A program made the translations under genes and the position numbers. From Flavobacterium pectinovorum (lineage in GTDB: Bacteria > Bacteroidota > Bacteroidia > Flavobacteriales > Flavobacteriaceae): 64,000 bases of DNA. This document shows positions 41,159-49,569 of the stretch, piece by piece. The notes under the pieces were generated by a model that did no database searches, was not told where the DNA came from, and saw only the letters and a list, made by a program, of their open reading frames with translations. How positions within the stretch are numbered: the first letter of the stretch is position 1; every line of letters starts with the position of its first letter. The stretch lies in assembly GCF_022802975.1 (NCBI RefSeq), contig NZ_JAFEVZ010000004.1:124001-188000 (forward strand), given 5' to 3'.

Positions 41159-41938
41159 ATGGCTTTGAGCACCTCAAAAGAATTAAAACTGGCCGTTCTT
41201 ATCGACGCTGATAACGTTCCCTACAGCAATGTAAAAGGTATGATGGAGGAAATTGCAAAGTTTGGAACGCCAACGACCAAACGTATTTATGCCGATTGGA
41301 CAAAACCAAATTCAAACGGATGGAAAGGTGTTTTACTGGAACATGCCATTACTCCTATTCAGCAGTATAGCTATACGGTTGGAAAAAATTCTTCAGATTC
41401 TGCTTTGATTATTGACGCAATGGATTTGCTTTATTCAGGAAAATTAGACGGTTTTTGTATCGTTTCCAGCGATAGTGATTTTACGCGACTGGCTATTCGT
41501 CTCAGAGAATCAGGTATGAAAGTAATTGGTATAGGAGAAAAGAAAACCCCAAATTCGTTTATCGTTGCCTGCGACCGATTCATTTATATTGAAGTTTTGG
41601 ATGGTGCAACTCAGAAGAAAAAACCAAAAACAATTGCCGCTGACACCAAAAAACCAGTTGAAAAACCGACTGAAAAAGCACTTCATAAAGTTGACAAACA
41701 AACCATCGAATTGATTGAAGCCACCATCGAAGATATTGAAGATGATGACGGCTGGGCATTTTTAGGTGACGTTGGAAACTTAATCGTAAAGAAAAAACCC
41801 GAATTCGATCCTCGAAATTATGGTTTTTCGAAACTAACTCCAATGCTGAAATCGCTTACCGATATTCTCGAAATAGACGAAAGGGAGTCTGATAAAAAAG
41901 GAATCAAACACGTTTATGTAAGGCTGCGTTTCAATTAA
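41159..41938 (+). CDS. NYN-domain (LabA-like) protein with C-terminal LOTUS/OST-HTH domain
   Basis: 259 residues. The N-terminal NYN (PIN-like) domain spans ~8-145, with acidic active-site type residues in AVLIDADNVP (~13-22), SSDSALIIDAMDLL (~79-92) and CIVSSDSDFTRL (~101-112). These match metal-dependent RNases of this fold. After a Lys/Pro-rich linker (~150-180) comes an OST-HTH/LOTUS domain (~185-259) with LGDVGNLIVKKKPEFDPRNYG, an RNA-binding fold. An RNA-processing role is likely from the domain pair; the substrate is unknown. It starts the plus-strand block after the Rrf2 gene and stands alone. Confidence 0.88.
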   Translation: MALSTSKELKLAVLIDADNVPYSNVKGMMEEIAKFGTPTTKRIYADWTKPNSNGWKGVLLEHAITPIQQYSYTVGKNSSDSALIIDAMDLLYSGKLDGFCIVSSDSDFTRLAIRLRESGMKVIGIGEKKTPNSFIVACDRFIYIEVLDGATQKKKPKTIAADTKKPVEKPTEKALHKVDKQTIELIEATIEDIEDDDGWAFLGDVGNLIVKKKPEFDPRNYGFSKLTPMLKSLTDILEIDERESDKKGIKHVYVRLRFN

Positions 41939-41972
41939 TTCAAATTATTACATTTTTTAAAATTTTATAAAC

Positions 41973-43487
41973 ATGAGAAAAAAATTCTTTATTTACGGAT
42001 TCTTATTGTTTCTAATTGTTGCTGCAATTTATTACTACACAGAGCGTGGTTTTTTATTGGTTATTATTATTCCAATTCTATTAATTGTTGGAGCTTATAA
42101 TGCTTCTCAGGAAAAACATGCAATTCTGAGAAACTTCCCTGTTTTAGGATATTTCAGATATTTATTTGAAATGATTGCACCCGAAATTCAGCAATATTTT
42201 ATCGAAAGATCTACAGACGGAAAGCCTTTCTCCAGAAATCAGCGCTCATTGGTATATCAAAGAGCTAAAAATATCGATTCCAGCACCCCTTTCGGAACAC
42301 AACAAAACTTAAATACAGATAGTTACGAAGGAATTAAGCATTCTATTTTCCCTGCAAAAGTTAATGAAGCACTACCTCGTGTATTGGTTGGCGGAAAAGA
42401 CTGTAAACAACCTTATTCTGCTTCCTTATTTAATGTTTCGGCAATGAGTTTTGGTTCGCTCAGTGAAAATGCCGTTCGTGCCATAAACATTGGTGCCAAA
42501 AAAGGGAATTTCTACCAAAACACAGGAGAAGGCGGTTTAACCGAATTTCACCTGGCAGGCGGAGGCGATATTACCTGGCAGATTGGAACAGGATATTTTG
42601 GATGCCGTGATGCGGAAGGGAATTTCAGTCCTGAAAAATTCTCAGAAAAAGCCAACCTTCCAAATGTAAAAATGATTGAAATTAAACTTTCGCAAGGAGC
42701 CAAACCAGGTCATGGTGGTGTACTTCCGGCTGCCAAAAATACCGTGCAGATTGCAAAGATCAGAGGCGTGGAACCGCATACCATGATTCTTTCTCCTCCC
42801 GGTCATCATGCTTTTTCTGATGCAAAAGGATTAATTCATTTCATTAAACAATTACGTAATTTATCAAACGGAAAACCAATCGGATTTAAATTGTGTATCG
42901 GAAACACCGCAGAATTTGAAGCCATCTGTCATGAAATGATTGCTGAAGATATTTATCCTGATTTCATTACCGTTGACGGTGCCGAAGGTGGAACCGGAGC
43001 TGCTCCGCTGGAATTCGCTGATGGTGTTGGAATGCCTTTTGAACCGGCTTTAATTTTTGTAAACAAAACTTTAGTCGGATTAAATATTCGTGATAAAATA
43101 CGCATTATAGGAAGCGGAAAAATCATATCAGGCTATTCAATTCTTCATGCTGTTGCCTTAGGTGCCGATATGTGCAACAGCGCAAGGGGTTTTATGTTTT
43201 CACTTGGATGCATTCAGGCCTTACGCTGTCATAATAACGAATGTCCAACCGGAGTCGCAACTCAAAACAAAATGCTGATGAAAGGTTTGGTAGTTACTGA
43301 TAAATCTGATCGTGTGTATCATTTTCATAAAAATACACTTCATGCTGCAAACGAACTTCTTGCCGCAGCCGGAAAAACTTCTTTTGCAGATGTTGACATT
43401 AATATTTTTATGCGTGGTGATGAATTTACGAATCTTTCAGAATTATATTTCCCGGATAATTTAACCAATGTTACCAAGCGAAATTAA
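41973..43487 (+). CDS. FMN-binding glutamate-synthase-family protein, membrane-anchored
   Basis: 504 residues with two N-terminal hydrophobic helices (~4-23 and ~26-43). A glutamate-synthase central/FMN-binding TIM barrel follows (~75-490). Recognisable segments include NVSAMSFGSLSENAVRAIN, GEGGLTEFHLAGGGDITWQIGTGYFG, IEIKLSQGAKPGHGGVLP, DGAEGGTGAAPLEFADGVG and the Cys-rich CHNNECPTGVATQN. The glutaminase domain of GOGAT is missing, so it is not a conventional glutamate synthase; the reaction is unknown. It follows the NYN gene by 34 bp. A terminator follows. Confidence 0.85.
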   Translation: MRKKFFIYGFLLFLIVAAIYYYTERGFLLVIIIPILLIVGAYNASQEKHAILRNFPVLGYFRYLFEMIAPEIQQYFIERSTDGKPFSRNQRSLVYQRAKNIDSSTPFGTQQNLNTDSYEGIKHSIFPAKVNEALPRVLVGGKDCKQPYSASLFNVSAMSFGSLSENAVRAINIGAKKGNFYQNTGEGGLTEFHLAGGGDITWQIGTGYFGCRDAEGNFSPEKFSEKANLPNVKMIEIKLSQGAKPGHGGVLPAAKNTVQIAKIRGVEPHTMILSPPGHHAFSDAKGLIHFIKQLRNLSNGKPIGFKLCIGNTAEFEAICHEMIAEDIYPDFITVDGAEGGTGAAPLEFADGVGMPFEPALIFVNKTLVGLNIRDKIRIIGSGKIISGYSILHAVALGADMCNSARGFMFSLGCIQALRCHNNECPTGVATQNKMLMKGLVVTDKSDRVYHFHKNTLHAANELLAAAGKTSFADVDINIFMRGDEFTNLSELYFPDNLTNVTKRN

Positions 43488-43492
43488 ATACA

Positions 43493-43522
43493 AAAGCCTC
43501 TTTGTTCGATTACAAAGAGGCT
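43493..43522 (+). terminator. Terminator of the FMN-binding gene
   Basis: 12-bp stem AAGCCTCTTTGT / ACAAAGAGGCTT with a 6-nt loop, just past the stop and before the convergent lipoprotein gene. Confidence 0.8.
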
Positions 43523-43553
43523 TCGTTTTATTTAAGCTGTCCAAAATGCTAAA

Positions 43554-43988
43554 CTAAAGCTTTGCTGTCACTTTCTTTTCTTCTGTGCCTGCATCAGTTA
43601 ATGCCGCTAATTCTTCCTCACCAACTAATTTTTGTGCAATAATGGAATTATTATAAGCTAAAAAGTAAACATCAAACCTAACACCTTCTTCAATTAATTC
43701 TTTTGAAATCTGATTGTTTTCTATCATCCCTTTTAACAAATCCGGAAACGACTCACTGTAGGTTAATTTATTCTCTTCAGTTTCTTCTAAATTAGTTTCA
43801 ATTCTAATTTCGATTTTATTGTCATTTAGAAAAGCTTTTGCTGTTGTACTTGTAATACCACTTCCTTTTATAGAAGACGAATTATTGTAATTGCTTACAT
43901 GTTCTTGGATTTTCTGTTTGGTATTTTTACAACTTACTAAGAAAAATGCAAAAGCAACAGCAAATGCGATTTGGGTAATTTTTTTCAT
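43554..43988 (-). CDS. Small lipoprotein, paralogue 1
   Basis: 144 residues; signal peptide with lipobox FFLVSCKNTKQK (Cys ~20), then a mixed alpha/beta domain with NDNKIEIRIETNLEE and ELIEEGVRFDVYFLAYNN. It is clearly related to the neighbour at 44253-44657: shared SCKNTKQK, NDxKIExRxETNL, and ELIEEGVxFxxY. No named family was recognised. A 264-bp spacer with a terminator separates the two, so each is likely transcribed separately. Confidence 0.75.
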   Translation of the reverse strand: MKKITQIAFAVAFAFFLVSCKNTKQKIQEHVSNYNNSSSIKGSGITSTTAKAFLNDNKIEIRIETNLEETEENKLTYSESFPDLLKGMIENNQISKELIEEGVRFDVYFLAYNNSIIAQKLVGEEELAALTDAGTEEKKVTAKL

Positions 43989-44172
43989 AATTTTTTGGTT
44001 TAATAGTTATTTTTTAACTCAAACATAAACAAATATTAACATAAAAACAACACTCAACAACAAAAAAAACACATATAATTCTCTGAATACAAACCATTTA
44101 ACCAAACAAAAGAAGCCTATTTGTAAGAATGAAAAAGTATTTTTTACACTTATTTTTTAGTCGTAAACACAA

Positions 44173-44207
44173 AAAAGTCTCTTTAAAATTTATTTAAAGA
44201 GACTTTT
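44173..44207 (-). terminator. Terminator between the two lipoprotein paralogues
   Basis: 15-bp stem AAAAGTCTCTTTAAA / TTTAAAGAGACTTTT with a 5-nt loop, 45 bp past the stop at 44253. Confidence 0.8.
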
Positions 44208-44252
44208 AATATGTAAGAATTTAATCGGTGTATATTATAAAAACTTGATTGA

Positions 44253-44657
44253 TTATTTTAAATATTGAAGCGATTCCTTTGTGAGCACTTCCTTATTCAA
44301 AACAGTATTATCATCAGCTAAATAATAAAGGTGAAATTCTACTCCTTCTTCTATTAATTCTGTCGGAATCTGTTCATTTTTAATCATGGATTGTCTCATT
44401 CTTGCAAAGGCTACAGCAGTAGCAATTTTCTTGCCCTCGTTTTGTTTTAAATTAGTTTCAAAACGCAATTCGATTTTGCTATCATTAATATAACCTCTTG
44501 CTGTAGTAAGCGTTACATTTTCGGCTCTAAAACCTGGAGCGATAGTTTCATTGTACGTAACAACATACTCCTGAAGTTTTTGTTTGGTATTTTTACAGCT
44601 TATCAGCAACATTACAACAAAAAGAGTAAAGGCGACTTTGGATATTTTGTTAATCAT
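44253..44657 (-). CDS. Small lipoprotein, paralogue 2
   Basis: 134 residues from the ATG at 44657 (MINKISKVAF); a TTG at 44684 would overlap the upstream gene and is unlikely. Lipobox LLISCKNTKQK (Cys ~21), then a domain with NDSKIELRFETNLKQ and ELIEEGVEFHLYYLADDN. It is a tandem paralogue of 43554-43988. It follows the YhcH-type gene by only 16 bp, so these two may be co-transcribed. Function unknown. Confidence 0.75.
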   Translation of the reverse strand: MINKISKVAFTLFVVMLLISCKNTKQKLQEYVVTYNETIAPGFRAENVTLTTARGYINDSKIELRFETNLKQNEGKKIATAVAFARMRQSMIKNEQIPTELIEEGVEFHLYYLADDNTVLNKEVLTKESLQYLK

Positions 44658-44673
44658 AACTTTTGGTTTAATG

Positions 44674-45123
44674 CTATATTTCAACTTTTATTACAATTTT
44701 GTTTAGCATTCCGTCTGTAATCATTGGCGCATGTACGTCTTCCGGAAAAAGAATTACAAACTGATTTTCTTTTAGCTGAAAAAACATATCCGGTGCATCG
44801 CTAAAAAATCGTACATCTTTTTCATCATTATAACCGCCATTTGGAATTTTGCAATTGGTTCTCGGTTTCCATGCAAAAGTTTCTGTTTCACTGATACAAA
44901 ACTGAATATCAATATTTTTATCATGACATTCAAAAGTCGTTAAGCTTTCTTCAACCGTTTTTCCTTTTCCTTTAAAACCAAAAAACTTCACTCCTTCTGT
45001 TTCGTGTTTAAAATCGGCCGGAAGGTTTTGTACATCATTATTGCGTAAATAATCAAAAGCTTTTTTAAAAGATGGGTGTAAAACTTCATATTTCGCTGCA
45101 TTCTCTAATGAATCTATAATCAT
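44674..45123 (-). CDS. YhcH/YjgK/YiaL (DUF386) family protein
   Basis: 149 residues of the cupin-like YhcH/YiaL family. The family motifs are present: NIDIQFCISETETFAW (~71-86), the central Tyr/Asp block YNDEKDVRFF (~98-107), and FVILFPEDVHAPMI (~122-135), with a metal-site type His and Glu. Members act in sugar handling (sialic acid or pentose anomerase roles in Enterobacteria), but the substrate here is unknown. No sugar genes adjoin it. It is the first gene of a possible two-gene unit with lipoprotein paralogue 2. Confidence 0.88.
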   Translation of the reverse strand: MIIDSLENAAKYEVLHPSFKKAFDYLRNNDVQNLPADFKHETEGVKFFGFKGKGKTVEESLTTFECHDKNIDIQFCISETETFAWKPRTNCKIPNGGYNDEKDVRFFSDAPDMFFQLKENQFVILFPEDVHAPMITDGMLNKIVIKVEI

Positions 45124-45267
45124 AATTCTATTGTTAATTTGAGTTGATTTTTTAGTAAAAATAAGATTTAATTTATTTCAATCTCTATAAATTATCTGAT
45201 TTAGCAAATCAATTATAACTTCTTTGTAACTTTGTTTATCTCAAATTTTCTTTAAAACAAGCAGATA

Positions 45268-45678
45268 TTGCCTTTGAAAAATCTCAGAATCCGTTATTTC
45301 ATCCTGTTTATTCTTATCATTTTTCTTGGAATCATTTCACGAAAAATTGATTTTGTTCCTTTATGCTTCGGAGATTTTCTCTATGCGGTTATGATTTATA
45401 TTTTGACAAGAATCTTTTTGATTCAACATAAACCAATTCAAATTGCAATTCTTTCATTACTTATTTGTTACGGCATTGAATTCTTTCAGCTATATCAGGC
45501 AGACTGGATTATTGCTGTTCGGAAAACACTTTTGGGAAGATATGTTTTGGGACAGGGCTTTTTATGGACAGACATTATAGCTTACACCTTTGGCATTACT
45601 TTCACTTTTATCACTGAAAAAATTATTTTAAAAAACTACATATATGAAACTCGTTTTCGCATCAAACAACAAAAATAA
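45268..45678 (+). CDS. DUF2809 family membrane protein
   Basis: 136 residues, five hydrophobic segments, with the family features KIDFVPLCFGDFLYAVMIY and GYEIFQ-like CYGIEFFQLYQADWI followed by RKTLLGRYVLGQGFLWTDI. No ATG precedes the conserved N-terminus; a TTG at 45268 or one at 45274 (MKNLRIRYF) must be used. The last 35 bp overlap the start of rdgB, suggesting coupled translation. Function unknown. Confidence 0.85.
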   Translation: MPLKNLRIRYFILFILIIFLGIISRKIDFVPLCFGDFLYAVMIYILTRIFLIQHKPIQIAILSLLICYGIEFFQLYQADWIIAVRKTLLGRYVLGQGFLWTDIIAYTFGITFTFITEKIILKNYIYETRFRIKQQK

Positions 45679-46222
45679 AATCAAAGAAATTCAAAGCATC
45701 TTAAACGGATCTATACAAATATTAAGTCTGGAAGAAATTGGCTGCCACGAAGAAATTCCTGAAACCGCAGATACTATTGAAGGAAATGCCATTTTAAAAG
45801 CCAATTATGTAACCGAAAAATACGGTTTTGATTGTTTTGCAGATGATACCGGCTTAGAAGTTACTGCTTTAAACGGAGCGCCCGGTGTTTATTCCGCAAG
45901 GTATGCCGGAGAACAGAAAGATGCGAATGATAATATGAATAAACTTTTGGAAACATTAAAAGACACTTCAGACAGAAGCGCCCAGTTTAAGACCGTTATT
46001 GCTTTGAACTTAAATAGAGAACAACATCTTTTTACAGGAATAGCCAAAGGAAATATAACTGTAAGCAAGACTGGAAATCACGGTTTTGGTTATGACCCAA
46101 TTTTTCAGCCTGAGAATTATACCGAGACGTTTGCCGAATTATCTTCAGAAATAAAAAATAAAATCAGTCATCGCGCAAAAGCAACCCGGCAACTAATTGA
46201 TTTTCTGATTTCCATCAAATAA
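45644..46222 (+). CDS. rdgB: Non-canonical purine NTP pyrophosphatase (RdgB/HAM1)
   Basis: House-cleaning enzyme hydrolysing ITP, dITP and XTP to monophosphates. 192 residues with the canonical segments MKLVFASNNKNKIKEI (1-16), ETADTIEGNAILKA (~41-54), DDTGLEVTALNGAPGVYSARYA (~66-87) and GHGFGYDPIF-type NHGFGYDPIFQP (~145-156). SHRAKATRQL lies at the end. The ATG lies inside the 3' end of the DUF2809 gene (35-bp overlap). Confidence 0.94.
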   Translation: MKLVFASNNKNKIKEIQSILNGSIQILSLEEIGCHEEIPETADTIEGNAILKANYVTEKYGFDCFADDTGLEVTALNGAPGVYSARYAGEQKDANDNMNKLLETLKDTSDRSAQFKTVIALNLNREQHLFTGIAKGNITVSKTGNHGFGYDPIFQPENYTETFAELSSEIKNKISHRAKATRQLIDFLISIK

Positions 46223-46387
46223 TTGTTTAAAATACAACATTTTAAGGGGTAAAATTGATATTCTCAGACGTAAAATTATTCATTTAATCGTCAAACTGAT
46301 TTTACAATAAACATAACTTTTTGATTATCAAATCATAACAAATACATAATTCTTAAAAATGCATTAGTTTATCTGAAATATTAACAG

Positions 46388-46395
46388 TAATTTTG
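46388..46395 (+). promoter_or_regulatory. Candidate -7 box of the helicase gene
   Basis: TAATTTTG fits TAnnTTTG and ends 21 bp before the ATG at 46417. The -33 position holds TTA rather than TTG, so the promoter is only moderately supported. Confidence 0.4.
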
Positions 46396-46416
46396 CACCC
46401 TATTTTAAAAATACAT

Positions 46417-48315
46417 ATGAATAAATTTGAACAATTAGGATTGAATGAATCGTTACTGAAGGCGATTTTAGATCTAGGATTTGAGAATCCGTCGGAAGTA
46501 CAGGAGAAAGCGATTCCCCTATTATTGGAAAAAGATACAGATATGGTTGCGTTGGCTCAGACAGGGACAGGGAAAACGGCAGCTTTCGGTTTTCCGCTAA
46601 TCCAAAAAATTGATGCTGACAACAGAAATACACAAGCATTAGTTTTATCGCCAACACGAGAACTTTGTTTACAGATTACCAACGAACTTAAAAACTACTC
46701 AAAATACGAAAAAGGTATTAATGTGGTAGCAGTTTACGGAGGAGCTAGTATTACAGAGCAGGCAAGAGAAATAAAAAGAGGAGCACAAATTATTGTAGCT
46801 ACTCCGGGGAGAATGCAAGACATGATCAACAGAGGTTTAGTTAACATTAAAAATATAGATTACTGTATTCTTGATGAGGCTGACGAAATGCTGAACATGG
46901 GATTTTATGAAGATATCGTATCTATTTTATCAGATACTCCAGACGAAAAAAGTACATGGTTGTTCTCTGCAACTATGCCACAAGAGGTTGCCCGAATTGC
47001 AAAACAATTCATGAGTGAACCATTAGAAATTACAGTTGGAACTAAAAATTCAGGTTCTGCAACCGTTTCTCACGAATTTTATTTAGTTAATGCACGTGAT
47101 CGTTACGAAGCCCTGAAACGTTTGGCAGATGCTAACCCGGATATTTTTTCTGTGGTTTTCTGTCGTACAAAAAGAGATACTCAGGCTATTGCTGAAAAAT
47201 TAATTGAAGATGGATATAGCGCCGCTGCGTTACACGGAGATTTATCTCAGGCACAGCGTGATGGTGTAATGAAATCGTTCCGTGGAAGACAAATCCAAAT
47301 GCTTGTTGCGACTGACGTTGCTGCACGTGGAATTGACGTTGATAACGTAACTCACGTTGTGAACTACCAATTACCGGATGAAATCGAAACGTACAACCAC
47401 CGTTCTGGACGTACTGGTAGAGCCGGAAAATTAGGAACTTCTATTGTAATTGTTACAAAAAGTGAGTTGCGTAAAATTTCTTCTATCGAAAGAATCATCA
47501 AACAAAAATTCGAAGAAAAATCTATTCCATCCGGAATCGAGATCTGCGAAATTCAGTTATTGCACTTAGCAAACAAAATTAAAGATACTGAGGTTGATCA
47601 CGAAATTGACAACTATTTACCGGCAATCAACAATGTTTTAGAAGATTTATCTAAAGAAGAATTGATTAAGAAAATGGTTTCAGTAGAATTTAACCGTTTC
47701 ATTGCTTATTACAAGAAAAACAGAGATTTATCATCCCAATCTGGAGAAAGACGTGAAAGAAATGATTCTGAGCCAAGAGAATTCAATAATAACGGAGCAG
47801 TTCGTTATTTTGTAAACATCGGTTCAAGAGACAATTTTGACTGGATGACTCTAAAAGACTACCTAAAAGAAACGTTAGATTTAGGTCGTGATGACGTTTT
47901 CAAGGTAGATGTAAAAGAAGGATTCTCATTCTTCAATACTGATCCGGAGCACACTGACAAAGTAATGGAAGTATTAAACAACGTACAATTAGAAGGTCGT
48001 CGTATTAATGTTGAAATTTCTAAAAATGACGGTGGTGGAAGACGCGACCATAATAACCGTGGCGGTGGAAGAAGTTCTGGGCCAAGAAGAGAAGGAAGTT
48101 TTGCTCCAAGACGTGAAGGTTCTGGTGGTGGATTCAGAAGTGACAGAAACTCAGCTCCAAGACGTGAAGGTTCTGGAGGAGGCTTTAGAAGCGACAGAAA
48201 TGCTGCTCCAAGAGAAGGTGGTTTCAGAAGAAACGAAGGAGGTTCAGACAGAGCTCCAAGACGTTCTGAAAGCTTTGGTGATTCACCAAGACCAAGAAGA
48301 CCAAGAAGAGATTAA
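46417..48315 (+). CDS. DEAD-box RNA helicase with DbpA-type RNA-binding domain and RG-rich tail
   Basis: ATP-dependent RNA helicase, 632 residues from the ATG at 46417 (MNKFEQLGL, Q-motif at the start). Domain 1: AQTGTGKTAAFG (motif I), PTRELCLQ (Ia), TPGRM (Ib), DEAD (in YCILDEADEML, ~154-157) and SAT (III). Domain 2: VVFCRTKRDT, ATDVAARGIDVDN (V) and HRSGRTGRAG (VI). A DbpA/CsdA-type RNA-binding domain (~460-540, VRYFVNIGSRDNFDWM) precedes a disordered Gly/Arg/Ser tail (~545-632). In the tail the unit PRREGSGGGFRSDRN repeats in tandem. Such enzymes act in ribosome assembly and cold adaptation; the specific role is unknown. Confidence 0.93.
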   Translation: MNKFEQLGLNESLLKAILDLGFENPSEVQEKAIPLLLEKDTDMVALAQTGTGKTAAFGFPLIQKIDADNRNTQALVLSPTRELCLQITNELKNYSKYEKGINVVAVYGGASITEQAREIKRGAQIIVATPGRMQDMINRGLVNIKNIDYCILDEADEMLNMGFYEDIVSILSDTPDEKSTWLFSATMPQEVARIAKQFMSEPLEITVGTKNSGSATVSHEFYLVNARDRYEALKRLADANPDIFSVVFCRTKRDTQAIAEKLIEDGYSAAALHGDLSQAQRDGVMKSFRGRQIQMLVATDVAARGIDVDNVTHVVNYQLPDEIETYNHRSGRTGRAGKLGTSIVIVTKSELRKISSIERIIKQKFEEKSIPSGIEICEIQLLHLANKIKDTEVDHEIDNYLPAINNVLEDLSKEELIKKMVSVEFNRFIAYYKKNRDLSSQSGERRERNDSEPREFNNNGAVRYFVNIGSRDNFDWMTLKDYLKETLDLGRDDVFKVDVKEGFSFFNTDPEHTDKVMEVLNNVQLEGRRINVEISKNDGGGRRDHNNRGGGRSSGPRREGSFAPRREGSGGGFRSDRNSAPRREGSGGGFRSDRNAAPREGGFRRNEGGSDRAPRRSESFGDSPRPRRPRRD

Positions 48316-48336
48316 TAATTTAATATCTTAAAATAC

Positions 48337-48376
48337 AAAATCCCAAATTCCAGACATCATTGGAATTTGGGATTTT
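48337..48376 (+). terminator. Terminator of the helicase gene
   Basis: Perfect 16-bp stem AAAATCCCAAATTCCA / TGGAATTTGGGATTTT followed by T6. Same family as the hairpin at 32-72. Confidence 0.85.
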
Positions 48377-48487
48377 TTCTTATATCAAATAATCTTATCA
48401 GTGCTTTGTTAATTTTCTGATAATTATATTAAGATACTGCGAAATATTTAATCCCGATTTACTACTTTTAGTGCTTTAAATCAGGAT

Positions 48488-49261
48488 ATGAAATATTTCG
48501 CAATTTTCTTTTTCACACTATTGTCAACCATCGGTTTCGCACAAGAAACAGGATCAGCATTTCCTCAAAGAGTTTCCGGTTACATTTATAATGACAATAG
48601 CAAAGAACCTATTCCTAATGTAAATATCATTAACACCAACAAAGTACGGGGTGCCATGTCTGATGGTAAAGGATATTTTGAAATAGACGTTCAGGTAAAC
48701 GACACACTTCATTTTTCTATTTTAGGATTTCAATCTCTAAGAATAAGAGTTACAAACGACTGGGTAAAAAATAAGGTGACAAGAATTCAGCTTACAGAAA
48801 AAGCAATTGCCCTTGAAGAAGTTGTTATTGCTCCTTTTAATTTGACAGGATATCTTGAAGTAGATTCAAAATTAATTCCAACCAAAGAAAACTACCGTTA
48901 CAGTATTTCGGGACTTACACAAGGATATGAAGCGGGCGAATATTCTCCAAACGCTTTCGGAAAAGTTTTGGGTTCTATTTTTAATCCGGCCGATATGCTT
49001 TATAATTTCTTCGGAAAGAATGGAAGAGAACTCAAAAAACTCAAAGAAATGAGAAAAGATGATACTGTTCGGAATTTATTAGAATCAAAATATGATCGTG
49101 AAACAGTAGCTGTTCTTTTAGGGATAAGCAAAGATGAAATTCCTCAAATTTTAGAGCGTTGCAGCTACTCAGAAGCTTTTATTCAGGAAGCAAATGATTT
49201 ACAGATTATGGATGCTATAAGCGCCTGTTATGAGCAATATAAGGTATTGAAACGAAATTAA
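48488..49261 (+). CDS. Secreted protein with carboxypeptidase-regulatory-like (CarboxypepD_reg) domain
   Basis: 257 residues with a signal peptide (LLSTIGFAQ). A CarboxypepD_reg-like beta domain follows (~25-110: VSGYIYNDNSKEPIPNVNI, GAMSDGKGYFEIDV, LHFSILGFQSLRI), the plug-front domain usual in SusC/TonB receptors. Here it is not followed by a beta barrel. The C-terminal ~130 residues are helical and charged (DDTVRNLLESKYDRETVAVL) with no recognised family. Probably periplasmic or outer-membrane associated. Monocistronic, with terminators on both sides. Confidence 0.8.
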   Translation: MKYFAIFFFTLLSTIGFAQETGSAFPQRVSGYIYNDNSKEPIPNVNIINTNKVRGAMSDGKGYFEIDVQVNDTLHFSILGFQSLRIRVTNDWVKNKVTRIQLTEKAIALEEVVIAPFNLTGYLEVDSKLIPTKENYRYSISGLTQGYEAGEYSPNAFGKVLGSIFNPADMLYNFFGKNGRELKKLKEMRKDDTVRNLLESKYDRETVAVLLGISKDEIPQILERCSYSEAFIQEANDLQIMDAISACYEQYKVLKRN

Positions 49262-49271
49262 TTTCAATTAT

Positions 49272-49323
49272 AAAACACATACTAATCCTCAATTTTTGAA
49301 ATTGGGTATTAGTATGTGCTTTT
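49272..49323 (+). terminator. Terminator of the CarboxypepD_reg-domain gene
   Basis: Long stem: CACATACTAAT (49276-49286) with ATTAGTATGTG (49308-49318), with an inner pair CTCAATTT / AAATTGGG, then a T run. Confidence 0.8.
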
Positions 49324-49384
49324 AAGATTTTAAAAAGCATACATTTACCTGTATATAAACAATTTAAATTAAAATAAATATATT

Positions 49385-49495
49385 ATGGCAAAGAGTCAGG
49401 ATGCTAAAAAAACAGCAAAAAAAGAACCACTAAAAACGGCTAAAGAAAAAAAAGAAGAAAAGAGAGAGAAGAAAAACACTCCGAAAAGAGATTAA
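49385..49495 (+). CDS. 36-residue lysine-rich small protein
   Basis: Open reading frame MAKSQDAKKTAKKEPLKTAK followed by EKKEEKREKKNTPKRD and TAA. Seventeen of 36 residues are Lys or Arg, alternating with Glu and Ala. It is likely disordered or a long charged helix and could bind nucleic acid or ribosomes. Support: an ATG in an A/T leader, terminators before (49272-49323) and after (49505-49559), and no competing gene. I recall similar short proteins in Flavobacteria but cannot check. Poly-A-rich DNA can produce such frames by chance, so certainty is moderate. Confidence 0.6.
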   Translation: MAKSQDAKKTAKKEPLKTAKEKKEEKREKKNTPKRD

Positions 49496-49504
49496 AGAAG
49501 TAGA

Positions 49505-49559
49505 AGTGCTCAGTTTTTTAGTTGGCAGATTTTAACTGAAAACTAAAAAACTGAACACT
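49505..49559. terminator. Bidirectional terminator between the 36-residue gene and pepD
   Basis: 19-bp stem AGTGCTCAGTTTTTTAGTT / AACTAAAAAACTGAACACT with one mismatch and a 17-nt loop between two convergent genes. Confidence 0.75.
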
Positions 49560-49569
49560 AAAATTCTAA

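Noticed and set aside
48008..48331. Alternative-frame reading of the helicase tail (107 codons)
   Set aside because: Shifted frame of the Gly/Arg-rich repeat; Val/Glu/Gln monotony reflects the repeat, not a gene.
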